A stretch of 64,000 nt of DNA, from contig JAKTNV010000003.1 of NCBI GenBank assembly GCA_022747635.1, positions 93,040,790 through 93,104,789 of the forward strand, given 5' to 3'. Shown here one piece after another: positions 11,690 through 25,124 of this stretch. A model generated the notes under the pieces. That model was given only the letters and a program-made list of their open reading frames with translations. It did no database searches and was not told the origin of the DNA. A program made the position numbers and the translations under genes. How positions within the stretch are numbered: the first letter of the stretch is position 1; each line of letters begins with the position of its first letter. The DNA comes from Hetaerina americana. Lineage: Eukaryota; Arthropoda; Insecta; Odonata; Calopterygidae.

Positions 11690-12480
11690 TAGAGAAGGGG
11701 ATGACAAATGAGCGGCGAAAAGAAAATGAGCAGGAGAGTGGTGGAACGGGAAGTAGGGTATCGAATGGGCGAGCGAGTAGCTGGGGGAAGAGAGATGGGG
11801 ATTAAAGAAAGATGGGGAGAGAAGGATGTAGAAGGGGGGTCAGTAGGAAAATATATGGGAAGGGAAGTAGAATTAGAGGGTGTGTGTGTGAGGGATGAGG
11901 TGGAGAAGGGAATGAAGGATAGAGAGAGAGAGAGAGAGAGAGGCGAGAGGAGGATTTGATTTGATTTTTGAAATTTTATTAGGCCCGTCGCTGGGTGGGA
12001 CGATATTCTGGATGGAAGGAAGAGGGTGCTCAGAAAAGGGAGGGAGAGCATAGAGGAGACAAAGGGAAGGGGAGTTATAAAGATAGAGAAACAAAGGGAG
12101 CGTTAGTAGCGTAGGGTGGGTAAGGTCTGGGGGAGAAAGGCCTATTCGAGTACTATATGAAGGGATGGAGGGCGAGAGTTAAGTTTTAAAGCGTTTATTG
12201 GGGTAGATGGAGTGACGGAGGAAAGGGACGAAGTGAGACGGGGTAGAGGTTACAAGAGACGACCCTCTAGGATTTAAAAATTGAAGGGGAAGTGTGGTCC
12301 GGAGGGTGAGGGCGGCGGGAAGAGAGAGAGAGAAGGGAAGGAAGTCGGTAAGGAGGAAATGAGGGAGAGTGAATGGAGTTGGGAGAAGAGAGAGAAAAGA
12401 TAAAAAGGGAGAAGGGTTGTGAAAGAATGGTGGTGAGCGGAGGACGGCAATTGAGCGGACGAAGGAAACAGGGAGGATGG
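11690..12480. other. Long purine-rich island
   Basis: Nearly 800 bp dominated by G and A on the plus strand, with a (GA)n run at about 11922-11942 and an AT-rich break near 11955-11985. No gene. Confidence 0.7.
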
Positions 12481-12484
12481 AAAT

Positions 12485-13565
12485 TTTGTCGGCGGTATCG
12501 CTTTTATCTGATTCGAGCTCCAATGCTAGTATGCTTTAATTATGTCTCGAGTTGCATTCGCTGTAATCATCTTAGTTAAAGTTGGAATTTACGAGGAAAA
12601 ATTATATTGCCGCAATATATCTTAAGTTTTTATAAAATATCTCTACAAGAAAGTACAAGGGATTCAATCCAAGGAACTGGAGGCAAAACTAAAAGAGAGA
12701 AATGTGGAGCACATCCGGGAGCATCATGCTAGTTTGCTTAAAAATGGTGCAATTAATCTCAGAACAATGCGAATCATTTGTATGCTTACTTTTAATTCAC
12801 TTGTGTTCCACAGAAATAGTCATAAAGGTCAATTAAAGTTCTGATTAAGAAAGTAAAATGTCCTTCTGCTGAATTTATGTCCAAAGTTTAGAATTCTTTA
12901 GTCTCTATTTCCTACGTTGCTGGTCTTGGAATTAATACAGTCACAGTCTTTCCTGATTAAAAGTCTTCCATCTTGGTTTCAGACCAAGCTGGGACTTATA
13001 TTAAGTTCTTCAAACAAGCGCTCAAGTAAACTATAAAAACACTTTAAAAACTTTTAGTTCTAGCGTATTCAGAAATCAGCTAAACCAGAGTTTGATGAGT
13101 GTCGAATGATAGTGTCTCTGGCGCCACTGAGGAATTAAAACTTGAACTTTAGCTGCAAATCCTTGTTTCTTTGTAAGAACCATAATTCGTCATTTATATT
13201 TTTTTAGTGAAAAATCTAGAGGGAAAAATATCATTTAACCTTTAGTCTATTTATCATTTGATGTAGAAAACTACCGTGGATTTTTAACTGGGTCGCTTTC
13301 GTAAAGTTGTTGGATTCTACCTGTTTTTCATTAAAAGTTACCCCGCATTTTGTGTAAACTTTCTGGCATAACCTGGGCCCGGTGAGTTATTTAATGAGTG
13401 CGCGCGTGGGTACGCAAGCAACTTAATTAAAATTCATTTAAGTAGGAATCATTGTAGAGAATCGACACTAAGTTTTAGGGACTTCTCCGACGAGCTTAGA
13501 CGTGGGGCGCGACAAGGCTGTGTGGTGCGCCAGGCTGTAGGCCCTGAAGGTTTGGAGAGAGCATC
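12485..13565. other. Unique DNA with one short coding-like stretch
   Basis: Mostly AT-rich. At about 12649-12770 one plus-strand frame reads as a charged helical peptide including KELEAKLKERNVEHIREHHA, without stops, but with no start or splice sites beside it. I do not recognise it. It may be an eroded exon or transposon piece, or chance. Confidence 0.35.
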
Positions 13566-13569
13566 TGAG

Positions 13570-14290
13570 GGTCTCTTTTGAATGATGGGGGCGGGTGGAG
13601 GCCAGGGGGGGGGCCGACAGTTTGCATATCCGTCGGGGGCCCTTTTTCGCGCGAGCGCCACTGCCCTCCCTTAGGGCCCCTTTGTTTCCGCTCCCGACAC
13701 ACAACCTCCACCCCCTTCCGAGCACCAAGTCGCCTCGGGCTCCCCTTTCGTCCACCTCCGTGTCCCCCCCACCTAACTCCATAACCAACCCTCGTCCCTT
13801 ACCCATCCCCTCGTTCCAATTCCCTATCTCTTCCACTCACCCTTCTCTCACTTTCATCCCTCCTTTTTTTTGCTCCTTCTTCATAACGTTTGGAATGTTT
13901 CCTCCCGAAGCCCCAAGCACATCATAAACAAACCTCGTATGTGCCCCTCCCCGTACTCCCCCACCCTCCCTGCAAGACAAGCCCCCTCCCTTTGCCGTCA
14001 TTCACCTCCTATCTTCCCAGGAGCCGTCTTCCTCCTCTCCCTCCCACACTTTCATTCCCGTAGCCTTGATCTCACCTGACCCGTAGAGCTACCCCCTTCT
14101 CCTTTCCCCTTCTCCCTCCCTCCCTCTCGCGCCACTCCCTCTCGCCCGCGCTTTGGAAATCGCGGCGGAGGACGATGCCCGACGTTCATGGCTCGAATTA
14201 TCTCCTCCACGGTTCCACCTCATCCCACGCTCTTCCTTTCCCCACCCTCCATTTGCCTTCCGACCCGCTCATTACTTTCATCATTGCATT
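13570..14290. other. Short purine block followed by a pyrimidine-rich island
   Basis: Purine-rich at about 13565-13620 and pyrimidine-rich at 13660-14290 on the plus strand. Pro/Ser-rich open frames overlap in two registers and do not resemble genes. Confidence 0.65.
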
Positions 14291-15580
14291 AAAAGATACG
14301 CGATGCCATAAAGAGCTTAACGCTCGTGCTACCGAAACGAAAATCCATGCAAAACTTTCCACTTCGTGTCCCAAAGGCTATGAAATGACCCACCTGATAA
14401 CTTCAAGGGTATAAACGAATTACGGCCATCAGGAAGGTGTGCTTTTGTCTCTTTCTCGGAGAGATAGTTGGCGGTTGATATGAATCGACGTGGACGTTAA
14501 CTTTATCGTCACTTTGGGTTGGAATAATGAAGTGCTCTCTTATCCAGGTAGGTATTATCGGAAGGTTTGCATGATGCAACGAACGATTTTTTCCGACAAA
14601 ATAGGTGAGATTGCTCCACGGTGTGATGAAAACGGTTTTTGTAGTTATTCAAAAGTTGTGCGCGGAGCGTACACGTTGATGAAAACGAATGCAACGGACA
14701 TTCCACTGTTTTGAAGAGAGTTCTCAGACTTCAACATTTTCTTTTGAAAAGGAGTTTTTGGCTTTCCTCTCATAGCTTCTCCTTTCCTCTTAATTCCTCT
14801 CGCGCGTCTCCTCTTCCCTTAAGGCCCCAAGGCGTATCTATATGCATTTTCGTTCTAGGATCTTCCTTTCTTGCCTTAGTTTCTGTAGAAGCATGACAAT
14901 TGTGCTAACTGTTCTCTTAATTACCGACAGCTTGTTGCTCTAAAACTTTAGTAATTCAAACTAAAACGTCAGTAATTCTATGAACGTTTTTGCTATATAA
15001 GACAAGCTTTCAACATGTTTGCCATTTTCAACGTATGTAGCAGTATACCCTCATTGGTATCCTTGGTGAATTATCTAGTAATGAAGCAATATTGTGATAG
15101 CATTGCCTCATTATTTTTAATACTTTAATTATATTAATGTCATTAATATACATAATGAGTGTTTGAGTATATTTTTCCTTCACTGTTTCCACACTGATTA
15201 CTAATATTGTGAATAAAACAGTAGCTGAAGTTGAACCTAATACCATTCTCTGTCAGCGCTGATATAATAGGCTGCTTTATTTAATTAAATTACCGTCATT
15301 GCAATCAAATGCACTCTATGTTTGCAAGTCATAGGAGCTTATTCTCGATTAATTAACTACATCCAATTGTCTCAGAAATCAACAAAAGAACACAGGATTA
15401 CATATTTTAATATTCATCCTGATCGCATTGAAATGTGATGGCTCATTCAAGTCTAACCACTAAAATTAATCCTTGGTTTTCATTTTCTAAAAAATTATAA
15501 CTCGCTAAAACTTCATTTTGATTATTGACAGTGAAATTTCCATGACTAATGCCAATATTACCTCATTGATATTCGCTCTA
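14291..15580. other. Unique DNA with a weak ratchet-like splice site
   Basis: At 14547/14548 CTCTCTTATCCAG is followed directly by GTAGGT. This is a pyrimidine tract with juxtaposed acceptor and donor, but the donor lacks the usual A at +4. Otherwise nothing recognised. Confidence 0.35.
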
Positions 15581-15584
15581 CCTA

Positions 15585-15955
15585 GACCCTCTTCGCCCTC
15601 CATTCTCCCTTCTTCGCTTGCTTCCTCCTCTTCAAACCCTCTCCCTCCTTCTTGCCTAAGCTCTCTTCCATTTGCCCCTCGACCGCCCTAAACCCCCGAA
15701 GCATTCCCTGCCTCTCCTTCCACTCCGCCTTCCTTCCCGCGGTATCTTCCCTAAACTCATCTGCGCGTGCTGCTATTCAAATTTCCCACAACTCCAAAGC
15801 TACTCACTCTACTTAGCAGCCCTTCAACCCCCTGGCATTCCCTTTCCCCCATTTTTCCCTCACGTCCTTACAACCCCTCTCACTCCCTCAGCACCCCTCT
15901 AAACCCATCCCACCCGCACTCTCTTTTCCCTCCTCACTGTGGCGACCAAAAGTGC
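15585..15955. other. Pyrimidine-rich island
   Basis: C and T dominate the plus strand. It ends abruptly near 15945, where mixed GC-rich sequence follows for about 80 bp. No gene. Confidence 0.65.
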
Positions 15956-16820
15956 TTTCGAGCATAATCCCTGGACCTTCGGCTTATCCGACCCGTACAC
16001 TTGGTGGGCGGGAACGCACCGGGCTGAAAAGTGCAGAAGTGACAATTTGAGTGATTATATTAAATTCACCTCTTCCATATTCCTGTGATAATATATTTCT
16101 AAATTACTACCCAGGATTAATTAGTTACCACCAATACATACATCTTAAAGTTACATGCAATACTTTATATTCTACATAATATGAATAGACTGGATTAATA
16201 TTAATAATGTTATAAATGTTAAACGTATGGATATTCGTTGATATAATTTATTTGATATTGCTAAATTTTGGAAGCTGCAGGTTGACTATTGATCCAAAAA
16301 CATTTTCGCCAAGCCTTAGGTACTATTTAAGAATCCGTCCTAGAATTCAAAATCAAAGATCGCTGGATTGTTGATTCTTGGTAATTTTTCGACTGTATCG
16401 ACGTTGAAAATTCGACTTCAGCATTACTAGCCACCAAACGAAGTTTTTGCAATAAAACAAAGCATGAAATCTATTCAATTCCTAATTCCCGATGTAAAAG
16501 TTCGTCCCTGCATCATTAAACAACTCATCGACCGTTTTCGATGTTTCAAGGAGCCATGCGACCCGTTTTCGTCAATTAGGATTGAATTTTAAAATAAATG
16601 CTCTTCTGTACGTGGCCTCGGAAAATATTTATGGATGACTACAAAGCGTGTATCATCGCCACGGGAGTAATTCTAATCGCTTTGTAGCTTTTCATGCTCC
16701 TATGAATGATTTTCATCGTGGATTAAAACAGCCGAGCTTTACGCGTAGTGTTCCTTCGTTTCCACTTAGTCACTGAAGCGTCCCGCGGCTGCCTTACGCA
16801 CCGTTGCCTTTGGAAAACAC
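15956..16820. other. Unique DNA, no gene seen
   Basis: The first 80 bp are GC-rich and mixed, then AT-rich. Nothing recognised. Confidence 0.5.
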
Positions 16821-16824
16821 AGTA

Positions 16825-18440
16825 TGTCCTTCTCCCACTCTCCCTACCCTTGTAACTTTACTTACCTCAGCACCCCTCCTCCCTCTCATCTTTCCTCGTT
16901 ACGCCTCCTCCTTCTCCTGCCTCTTTCCCTTCTGGGAAGAGACCTAACTCCTCTCTCCCTCTCATCACGGTCGCCGTCTTTCACGCTCACGCCGCTCCAT
17001 CCACGCCGACTCCTCCCGCTCATTTTTCTACCCTCTTCTTCTTCTTCCTTTTCCTTTACATCTCAACTCCGTCCTTCTCCTCTGCCCCCCCCGCTCCCTC
17101 CCCCCCCACCCGACCCCCACCCGGCCTCTTCAGCCAGCATCTGATCCCACGGCATCCTACCTCCATCTCCTCTTATCTTCCTCTCCTCTCCCCGTCTTTG
17201 TGTCCTCGCCTTTCCAAGTTCCCAGTCCCGCGCTTAGTCGACCCTCTATGTTCCCCCCTCCCCCACGAGCTATACAGGCAGCCGCTCTTTTATTTTTATT
17301 TCATCTTTCTCCTCCCCCCCCCACCCTCCGCCTGTGGTGAAAGAGGGTGCTTCAGTTTGGTGGTGTGCATAAGAATGGAATCCGAGTTAAAGAATTAAAT
17401 GAAATTAGTCCGCGGCGAGGGTGGAGGGAAGGTAAGGGGTAAAGAAGTGTCGGAGCGGCGTTCCGTGCTGGTAAGAGGAAATGGACGAAGGGACCTTTTT
17501 ACGGGGGACGGGGGGAGAGGTCCGGCGGGTAGGTGGCTCTCGCGGCAGTGAGGACAGGGCACTGGGGAGGGGGGAGGAAAGGGGAGCGAGAGGGGGAGAG
17601 AGAGGACGGAAAGGGCGGATAAAGGCGGCTGAGCCGATGGCCAGGATGCGACCCCGTCCGGGGCAATAAAGAGTTCACTCCAAGTACGGCACCCACCCAC
17701 CACACCTCACCCTCTTATACTCCAAACCCCGCCCTTCGCCTTCTCTTTCCTCCTTCCGCCCCACTGCTAGACCCCCCCTCCTCCTTCTCTTGGTCCTCAA
17801 ATCCTTTTTAGCCAAGGTCTTCTTTGGGAAGCAGCACTCTTTGCCTTTCAACTTGATAGGAGTCCCCTCCTTCCCTTCTACGGCGGTTTTGTCCAAGGGA
17901 AGAAAAGTCCGGCGTAGTGAGAGAGCAAGGTGGTTGGGGGGGGGGGTAAGGGAGGGAGTTGGGGGTAGGTGGCCAGCGCTGGGTCATGCGAGAGTGGAGT
18001 GGGGGATTGGGGGATTGTGGTCAAGGACAAGGAGAGGGTACGGTCGAGAGGTGGGACAGGGGAGATAGAGAGAGCAAGGGAAAGTTTTTGCGGTGGCATG
18101 AGAGATTCTGCGGGAGGGGTGAGTGGGTGGAGGAGGGCTAGAGATGAGAGTCCGGCGTGGAAAGTGGGCTGTGCGGGATGAGGGAAAAGGGGGTGGACAA
18201 GGTTGGAGATGACCAGGGGGTGACGCGCGGAACAAGTGTTATTGTGTGGTTACCGCGGTATGCGTGTGAAAGAGATAATAGTTTCTTTGGGCGTATGCTT
18301 TGAATGAGGGCGGTGCGTTTACGGTGGCGTCATGGCTTGGCGGGAGGAGGTGGGATGAAGGAATGATAGAAGTAAGAGGTTCAGGGAGAGGAGGTGGATC
18401 TTGGAGTGCTGTTGTCTTTTGGGGGAGGGGTCGAAGGTAA
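16825..18440. other. Four-block pyrimidine/purine island
   Basis: On the plus strand: pyrimidine 16825-17340, purine 17400-17660, pyrimidine 17680-17800, purine 17880-18440. It includes long C runs near 17090-17110 and a G run near 17936. All open frames here are composition artefacts. This is the clearest alternation in the window. Confidence 0.75.
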
Positions 18441-18444
18441 TCTA

Positions 18445-20155
18445 TGGGGAGACACGCTTCCAGTGAATCACTCCGACGCCTCACTGGGAGAAGGTACTCC
18501 GATGTTTCGTGTTGCTGCATACGAAAGGGTTCCTTACTCCAGATGATATTTTGGGATTCAAATTGGAATGCACGAAACAGTCGTACGGACCATAAAATAT
18601 CAAAAAAATCGATTTCCATTGTTGCCTTGAGTGTACATCCTAAACTATTAGCGTTTCTCTCAGTAGTATTCGTGAGCTAACAAACCTAACTTCTACAGAT
18701 TCCCTTTCGTTCTTCTTCTGCTGACCTTTTCGGTAACTCTTAACTCCCTAATTTCATTTCTACCTGGTGGGTTCATTTCATGAAATGTGTAATCCATTCA
18801 TAATGATTCGTGCCTTCTATTTTTACTTCTATGATATAAGTGAATGAAAAGGCTGCGATTTTAACTCAAATATAATGTTCATCCTATTTCCATATTAATA
18901 ATTCTCTTTTAATTCTTACTCCGCTATCGCTTCCGACTGAGCACTCTCTACCCCGACTTACGTAGTGCTCTTTCTATCCGATAATATGGCACCGAAAACT
19001 TGTCAAATATTTAGATTGATAAAAGTAAGCAAAAAAATTATAAACTAAATTTTCTGTGCCAAAACTATATTCAGAAAATAGAGTTTATTGAGATGTATTT
19101 AGGAAGGGCATGTAACTGTCATTACTAAACAATTACGACGTTCTGACGCTGTTTCCTCACCGAATCACGATATTCATCAAAAAACAATTGGGATTTATCC
19201 GGACTGTGACGTTACAACCGTGATATTGTCGAGTAACGACAATTTTGAGACTATACTGAATGACCATGCAGGCAAAACTTATGTGAATATTCTCGCTTTT
19301 TGTTTCCTTTTATTCGATTTTCTTTAATTTTCCTTGATGCAGCTTTCCAAATTTTATATCATTATTCTTCCAATATAATCTCGTATATCATCAATATATT
19401 TCGACGTAACTATGATATAGAGACCAATATAAATTTGTGGCTGTCCAGTTATTATTAGAAATAAATAGATTTTGACTGAAATCACAAGTTGATTTTCTTT
19501 GACAGATTTTTCAACGGAAGTAGAGCGGTAAAATGTCACCTTACCGACAGTGGACAATATTTTTAACCTTTCATTGGCCACAATATCACGCCGCGTTTAG
19601 TCCCGCCTCCCTTAAAGGGTTAAATGTATTTCCTCAATATTAGCCAATGAGTTTCAGGTTACCTGGAAGAATCTTCATTCAAAAGGATGGAGTTGTCGTA
19701 ACCATAAATTTGCGGCTGCCCAATCACTTCGTTTCGTTTCTACGCAACGAAACAACCCAGAGATGAGGTGAGCGGAGGATAATTTAGTGAAAACTCGGAG
19801 CTATTATCGGGGAGAACAAAATAAAATGCGAAACACGAAAAGAGTTTGCCGTCACTCACCACAACTACAATATACTGGGACAAGGGTCGCCCCTCAGACG
19901 CTGCGAGGGTCGTGCACGTAGCGACGATTGAAGTTCCCTAGCGCCGCTCCTCTCTCTCTCTCATCCTCATTCGCTCTCTCGAGAAACCAATCAAATAAAA
20001 ATATCCCCGCAGCAGTCGGGGAGCATTTATTTGTCTGTCAAAGGGTCAACAAACTACTCCCGATTGATTGCTCAGGCGAAGTGAGGTTAGCTATGAACTC
20101 AAAAGCTTAGTGAATCGGCAGACGTCATCATTAATCCGTGGGAAGTGTAGGGTCT
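18445..20155. other. Unique DNA, no gene seen
   Basis: A short inverted repeat CAGTGA/TCACTG lies at about 18459-18487. Otherwise AT-rich up to about 19700 and more mixed after that. Nothing recognised. Confidence 0.5.
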
Positions 20156-20159
20156 CGAG

Positions 20160-20408
20160 CCCCAGAGACAAGGAGGCGGTCACGACGACGGGAGGAGGGA
20201 GGGAGGAAAAAAAGGAGGGATTGGAGAGGAGAAAGATGAGGGGGGGAGAAGAAAGGAAATAAAAAAAGAAAAGAGTGGATGGGTCGGAAGGAAGGAAGGA
20301 AAGAAAAAGAAGTTGGCTGGTGGGAGCTGCTATGGGATGGGGAGGAAGAAAAAGAGGAGGATCTTGGGGAAGTAGAGTGGGAGAATGAGCACACACGCAC
20401 ATACACAC

Positions 20409-20479
<71 letters not shown>

Positions 20480-21250
20480 TACATATAGAGAGAGAGAGGG
20501 ATAAAGATAAAGAGAGTGTGGGGGAGAGGTTCAAGGCGAGGGTTATGTGAGAAAAAGAAGGGGCCAAGCAGGAGACAAGAACGAAATGGAGGTGGGTTCA
20601 GAGAGAGAGGGAGAAAGAGGAAGGGAGGGCGATATATATGGAGAGGGAGTGGGGGAGAGATCTCGGTCGACTTCTCTGCCCGGCCTGGATCGATGGGTAG
20701 TCGTTAGTCTCCAACCCATTTCCAGCGGCAGCCAAACCTCCGACCCCCGGTCTCCGGAATTGCACTCGACGGGGTGAAGGAGAAGCCTGGGTGGCAGTGG
20801 AGGAGGCGGTACGAGAGAGACGGGGAGGGAGGGAAAGAGGTGGGGGAGAGGGAATACCGAGCTGGATAAGTTGGGGCTGGAGGATGATAAAGGAAGTGGG
20901 CGGAGGAGGGCGGGAGGAGGAAGGAAGAAAGGTGAGCGATGACGCGAAGGAGGTTGGGCTAGATGGTGGATGGGGGTGGAAGGGGTAGCAATGGGAGAAA
21001 AAACTCACAGGGTGAGCAAGCGAGGGAGGGTGAGGCGAGAGGGGGTTTCGGTAGAGCGGAGTAAGGAGAATTTGATATCTGGGAGAGAGAAGGGAGGGAT
21101 CTTGTGGACGGGGAAGGCACATGGCTAAGGGTCGGGGTAGGGTTTTTGGGGGTCGGGACGGATGCTGACGAAAGTGCGCGTATGGATGGGAACGAGAATT
21201 GCGATACGATTACTTCGGAAAGCCGTATGAAGACGGCGGATAAGAAAAAG
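20160..21250. other. Purine-rich island split by a microsatellite
   Basis: G and A dominate 20160-20395 and most of 20480-21250 on the plus strand. About 20685-20770 is mixed and GC-rich. No gene. Confidence 0.65.
20396..20505. repeat. (AC)n(TA)n(AC)n(AG)n compound microsatellite
   Basis: ACACAC, then about 45 bp of TA, about 26 bp of AC and a short AG run, read left to right on the plus strand. Confidence 0.95.
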
Positions 21251-21254
21251 GGGG

Positions 21255-22230
21255 GAGCTTGTCGTCGTGTTTGATTAAATTCTCTCGAAACCACCTTGGT
21301 GATCAGTTTTCCATCCGGAGTATTTTATTTGCTTGCTCGCCGTATTCTTCATAATGAGAAACTCAGTAGAGCTATATTCGTTTCAAATGTCCTTGCACGT
21401 ATTGCGATTATAAGGTGTCCATAGGAATCTATATAGGCTATAAAAAGTTTAACTATATTGAATATAATAAAATGATTTAGTTTACTTATAAAAATCTTTA
21501 ATACTTTTCCCAAATGACTGCTTGACATAACATTTTCGCATTTGTATTTGGATCAATGAGGTTTGTAAGCAAAACGAAAATGAAGATTTGTGTCGTACGT
21601 TTGTAAATTATCCATGAATATCTCTCGTTATTTCAAAGGTCTTGTTTTATCTCACATACCAATTTTTAACAATCTTTTAAAAATCTTGCAAAACAATATT
21701 GCACAATTGCAAGATTATATTCCCGGATAAGTGAATGAATATTAGGCTTGAAGGTATTGTTTAAAGTTCCTTTTCCGGAGGATCTTTTTCAGGCCTGAAA
21801 CTTATTTGCATTCGCAAAAATTCTTCGGAATTTCATTTATGCGTGTCAGAGGTATTCATATATTTGCAGTTGCATAAGAGTGTCTTCATACGGCGAATAA
21901 TTAATTTTAGGCTCATTTTTTTAATCTGTTGAAGTTAAGAGCCACAATCCTCCTTGAACGGCGTTCATCTTGGCTAACATTTCTATATGGCTATATGTGC
22001 CGCTATTATCTTTCACATTTGCTAACTGAAACGGAATATCAAACTGGAGGAAACCCGGGAATATAATGGGAGCCAGTAACCAAAAACTAGAAATATGAGA
22101 GAAAAACAACCGATTCAGTTAAGCTCAGGCAATAACTGTAGGCAGGGTGACCTGGATTCTTCTTGCCGAGAAGATATTGCCAAGAAAAAAATTACGCATT
22201 CGATGACGCTGTCCTTCAATGCAAGGGAGC
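21255..22230. other. AT-rich unique DNA, no gene seen
   Basis: Nothing recognised. Confidence 0.55.
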
Positions 22231-22234
22231 GTGG

Positions 22235-22785
22235 TGATAAAATTATGAGGGGGTGTTTAAGAGAGTGGTGAAAGAGAAGACCCCGATGGTGAGAGAGGCG
22301 GGGCGCGTTCGGAAGGGAGAGATTTGGTGGCCGTGCGGTGAAGGGGAGGGAGGGGTGAGGGAGGCGTGGTGCCCAGGAGAGACGGACGGACGGATCCCTA
22401 GCCCAGATTCCCGTGGCCTGCAGAGAGCGATGTCGAGTAATCCCATAAGATCGAACCCTGTCCACCGCCATCCACCCACCCATCCATCCCCCGCCTGGAA
22501 ACCCCGTCGCAAAACCCCTCCTCCCTCTCCCGGCCCACGGTCTCGACTCTCCTGCAGCCCGCAACAACCATGTTCCAGCCTCTCTCTCTCCTCCCCTCAT
22601 CTCTCCCCAGCCTCCCCTAATCTCTCTCTTTCTCCCCTCATTCCTTCCCTTCTTTCCTCTCCTCACCCCACCGGCGTTCGTGGCATTCTCCAGCTCTCTT
22701 CCCCAATCCTGCAGACTCTCCTCCCTCCCATCGAGGGTATTTCAAAACCCCCTTTCACATCATCCTACTCCTTTTTTTTAGTGGT
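22235..22785. other. Purine-to-pyrimidine switch island
   Basis: Purine-rich to about 22400 and pyrimidine-rich from about 22445, with a short mixed hinge. Frames of up to 183 codons on both strands overlap one another here, as expected for skewed DNA lacking stops. Confidence 0.65.
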
Positions 22786-22789
22786 CGGC

Positions 22790-23615
22790 TAAGAGCTACC
22801 AGAGCCACGCCTGGTTCGCCTTAGAGGTTTTCTCAAATCCTCAGGAGTCTCCTCATTTTCGCTGTATATCCCCAGTTTCCTCTCGAATTAATTTTAGTGG
22901 GCAAACAGGGAAATGGGTCGCACCCTGAAGCTCTACTTGACATGCATTGGACTTTTGGCTCTAGCTAAAACATGATTGTAAATTTTATGGTGTAGTTCTT
23001 GGCGTGTGTCGGTAGCAGTAGATAAATATTTTAATTATTTGAATTATCCAATTTGGTTTGTAATTAATCTGAAATCGGTTATTCATGTTGACCAAGATTA
23101 TTTTTCGGAATATCGTTTAGTGAACGATATTGTGACGATCAGGCTATCAGTATTTTTCAATAGAAAATTAGTTTGATTACTCATTTATTCATTTCTTTGA
23201 TCTGAAATACAAATAATACAGTGCCTCGAAAAGTGAGAAATAACCTTTATTAACGTTTTACTTTCGATAGCATGGAAATTAGTAATTTAACTATCTAAAA
23301 TTGTTAACTTAAAAAATGTCATTAAATTTTCACTGATTTATCGCAATTATAGCAGATATTTGCCAAGTTCTTTTTTTAGAATTAAAATGGTCAGTTTTTT
23401 CTTATCATCATTAGTTGATTTAATGAAGTAACAAGCCTTGATAAATTATTTTGTATTGTGTTGAAGAGAATGTGGTAAGAGTAAAACTTCAGGAAATGAT
23501 TATATTTAATCTCTACTCCTTCTGTTCTATGGGTGGTATATTTTCCTTCATCGGTTCCTTATCGTGTGGTAAGGAGGGCTTTTTTTTATCATTTTTAATG
23601 TTCGGGCCAATTCGG
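22790..23615. other. AT-rich unique DNA, no gene seen
   Basis: Nothing recognised. Confidence 0.55.
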
Positions 23616-23619
23616 CATT

Positions 23620-24000
23620 GATATTTTCTACCCCACACTCCCGCTTAGTCACTACTCTTTCAACTCGTTTCCTTCCTCCCCTAATTCCTCATCTCCTCTA
23701 ACCTTCCATCACCATCCCCTTTCTATATCCCCCCCGCCTCGTCCACCTCGACAGTTATCCCTCGAGTCTCGTCCCTGCTCCGCTGCCACCCTAATATCTG
23801 CCTCCCCCGTCACTCATTTTATCTCCCTTAGCACTTGTCCTTATTCGCCTACCACCCCCTCATTCTCTAATCGTCTTTTCCTCCCCAACCCTTCGCAAAA
23901 GCCTTAATTTTCCTCACCCCTTGTCTCCTTTTCTTTCCTTCCCACTCTCTCCTCCTCTGTTTTCATTTTTAAAAATTCTTTTCCTCTCGGTCCCTCCCCA
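23620..24000. other. Pyrimidine-rich island
   Basis: C and T dominate the plus strand; flanks are AT-rich. No gene. Confidence 0.65.
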
Positions 24001-24004
24001 AGAC

Positions 24005-24775
24005 TTTCCAAACTATTTACTTTACTTTGTTATATTCAAGCTTTCTTGCCCTTCGTGTGAACGGACTTCTTTCTCTCCTTCCAAATCTTGTGTTTTGGCT
24101 TACAATCATTGAGGTGGCGTCAAAAAGTCATTTTCTCCAAGAAATGGAAGGTAAACTGTAGGTTTGAATTAAATTCACGCTCGAATCTGTGTTCGGCTTG
24201 AGCTCTAGGGATAGATATGGTGTGAACTGAAAGGGCATTACAGATGAATTGGTAATGTAACACATTCAAACCCTTCTTACGTAAATATTGCTAAGAATAA
24301 TGCTAGGCGCACCGGGCCTAACAATGTGTTTTAATGAGTTCTGGCACCAAGTGATAATGATTTGAAAATAAGAATTGCAAAATGTGTAAAAAAATCCTCA
24401 CTGCCGTAAGAATCTCACCAATTTCATCTAAGTTGTTAATTGAGGTAGATGTGCATATAGGAATATATTGTTGGTATCAGTTAATTAACTCATGGGATCT
24501 ATTTTCATACATTATTCGTGCCTAATATCAAATCTACGGTGGAGAGGACTAAACATCAAGTTGTGTCAAGCAGTATTCTACATCGGAATTTTTTTTGCTG
24601 GATGAATGTGAAGCATTACGCTGAGAGTAATAATCCAAAGCTATGCTCCCTTGTTTGTGTGCGGGGCTCGTTTTGTTTTTATTCAACGAGGACATGTGTA
24701 ACAAGCAGTAGGACAGTTTTTACACACACTTTTTCACCCTACAAAGAGTAATTCAACGACTGCAGTATGCCGCGC
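24005..24775. other. AT-rich unique DNA, no gene seen
   Basis: Nothing recognised. Confidence 0.55.
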
Positions 24776-24779
24776 AGTG

Positions 24780-25120
24780 GAGATAGAGATGTGGAGTAGG
24801 ATATTGTTTTCTCCGATGGGCGCGACAGAGATTGGGGAAAGAGGAGGAGGGGGAAGGAAATGTAATTTGTGATGAGACTGGATGCAGGTTTGCGCCGAGC
24901 ATTGAAGTGTGTCGAGTGGATAGCGTGCCGAAGGACAGGAAATGAATGGAATTGAATGCGCAAATGCTGTCGGCGGCAAAAGCGATTCGCGGATCGAAAG
25001 GAAATGGAGCAAAAGGGAGAAGGGTGATGGTTGGTAGTGGGTTGGGGTGTGTCGGGGGACGGAGGAGGGAGAAAGGGAGGTCAGGAAGAAGGAGGGGCGA
25101 AGGCGGGAAGAGACGACGAT
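24780..25120. other. Purine-rich island
   Basis: G and A dominate the plus strand. No gene. Confidence 0.6.
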
Positions 25121-25124
25121 AGTG

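Noticed and set aside
14541..14553. Third ratchet point at 14547/14548
   Set aside because: The pyrimidine tract is good, but the donor GTAGGT is weak; kept only as a note in the features.
20598..21122. 174-codon minus-strand frame
   Set aside because: Ser/Pro/Leu-rich translation of a purine island; overlapped by other frames.
22115..22792. Overlapping frames of about 180 codons on both strands
   Set aside because: They lie in a purine/pyrimidine island with few possible stop codons, are Pro/Ser/Arg/Gly-rich, overlap each other and show no domain.
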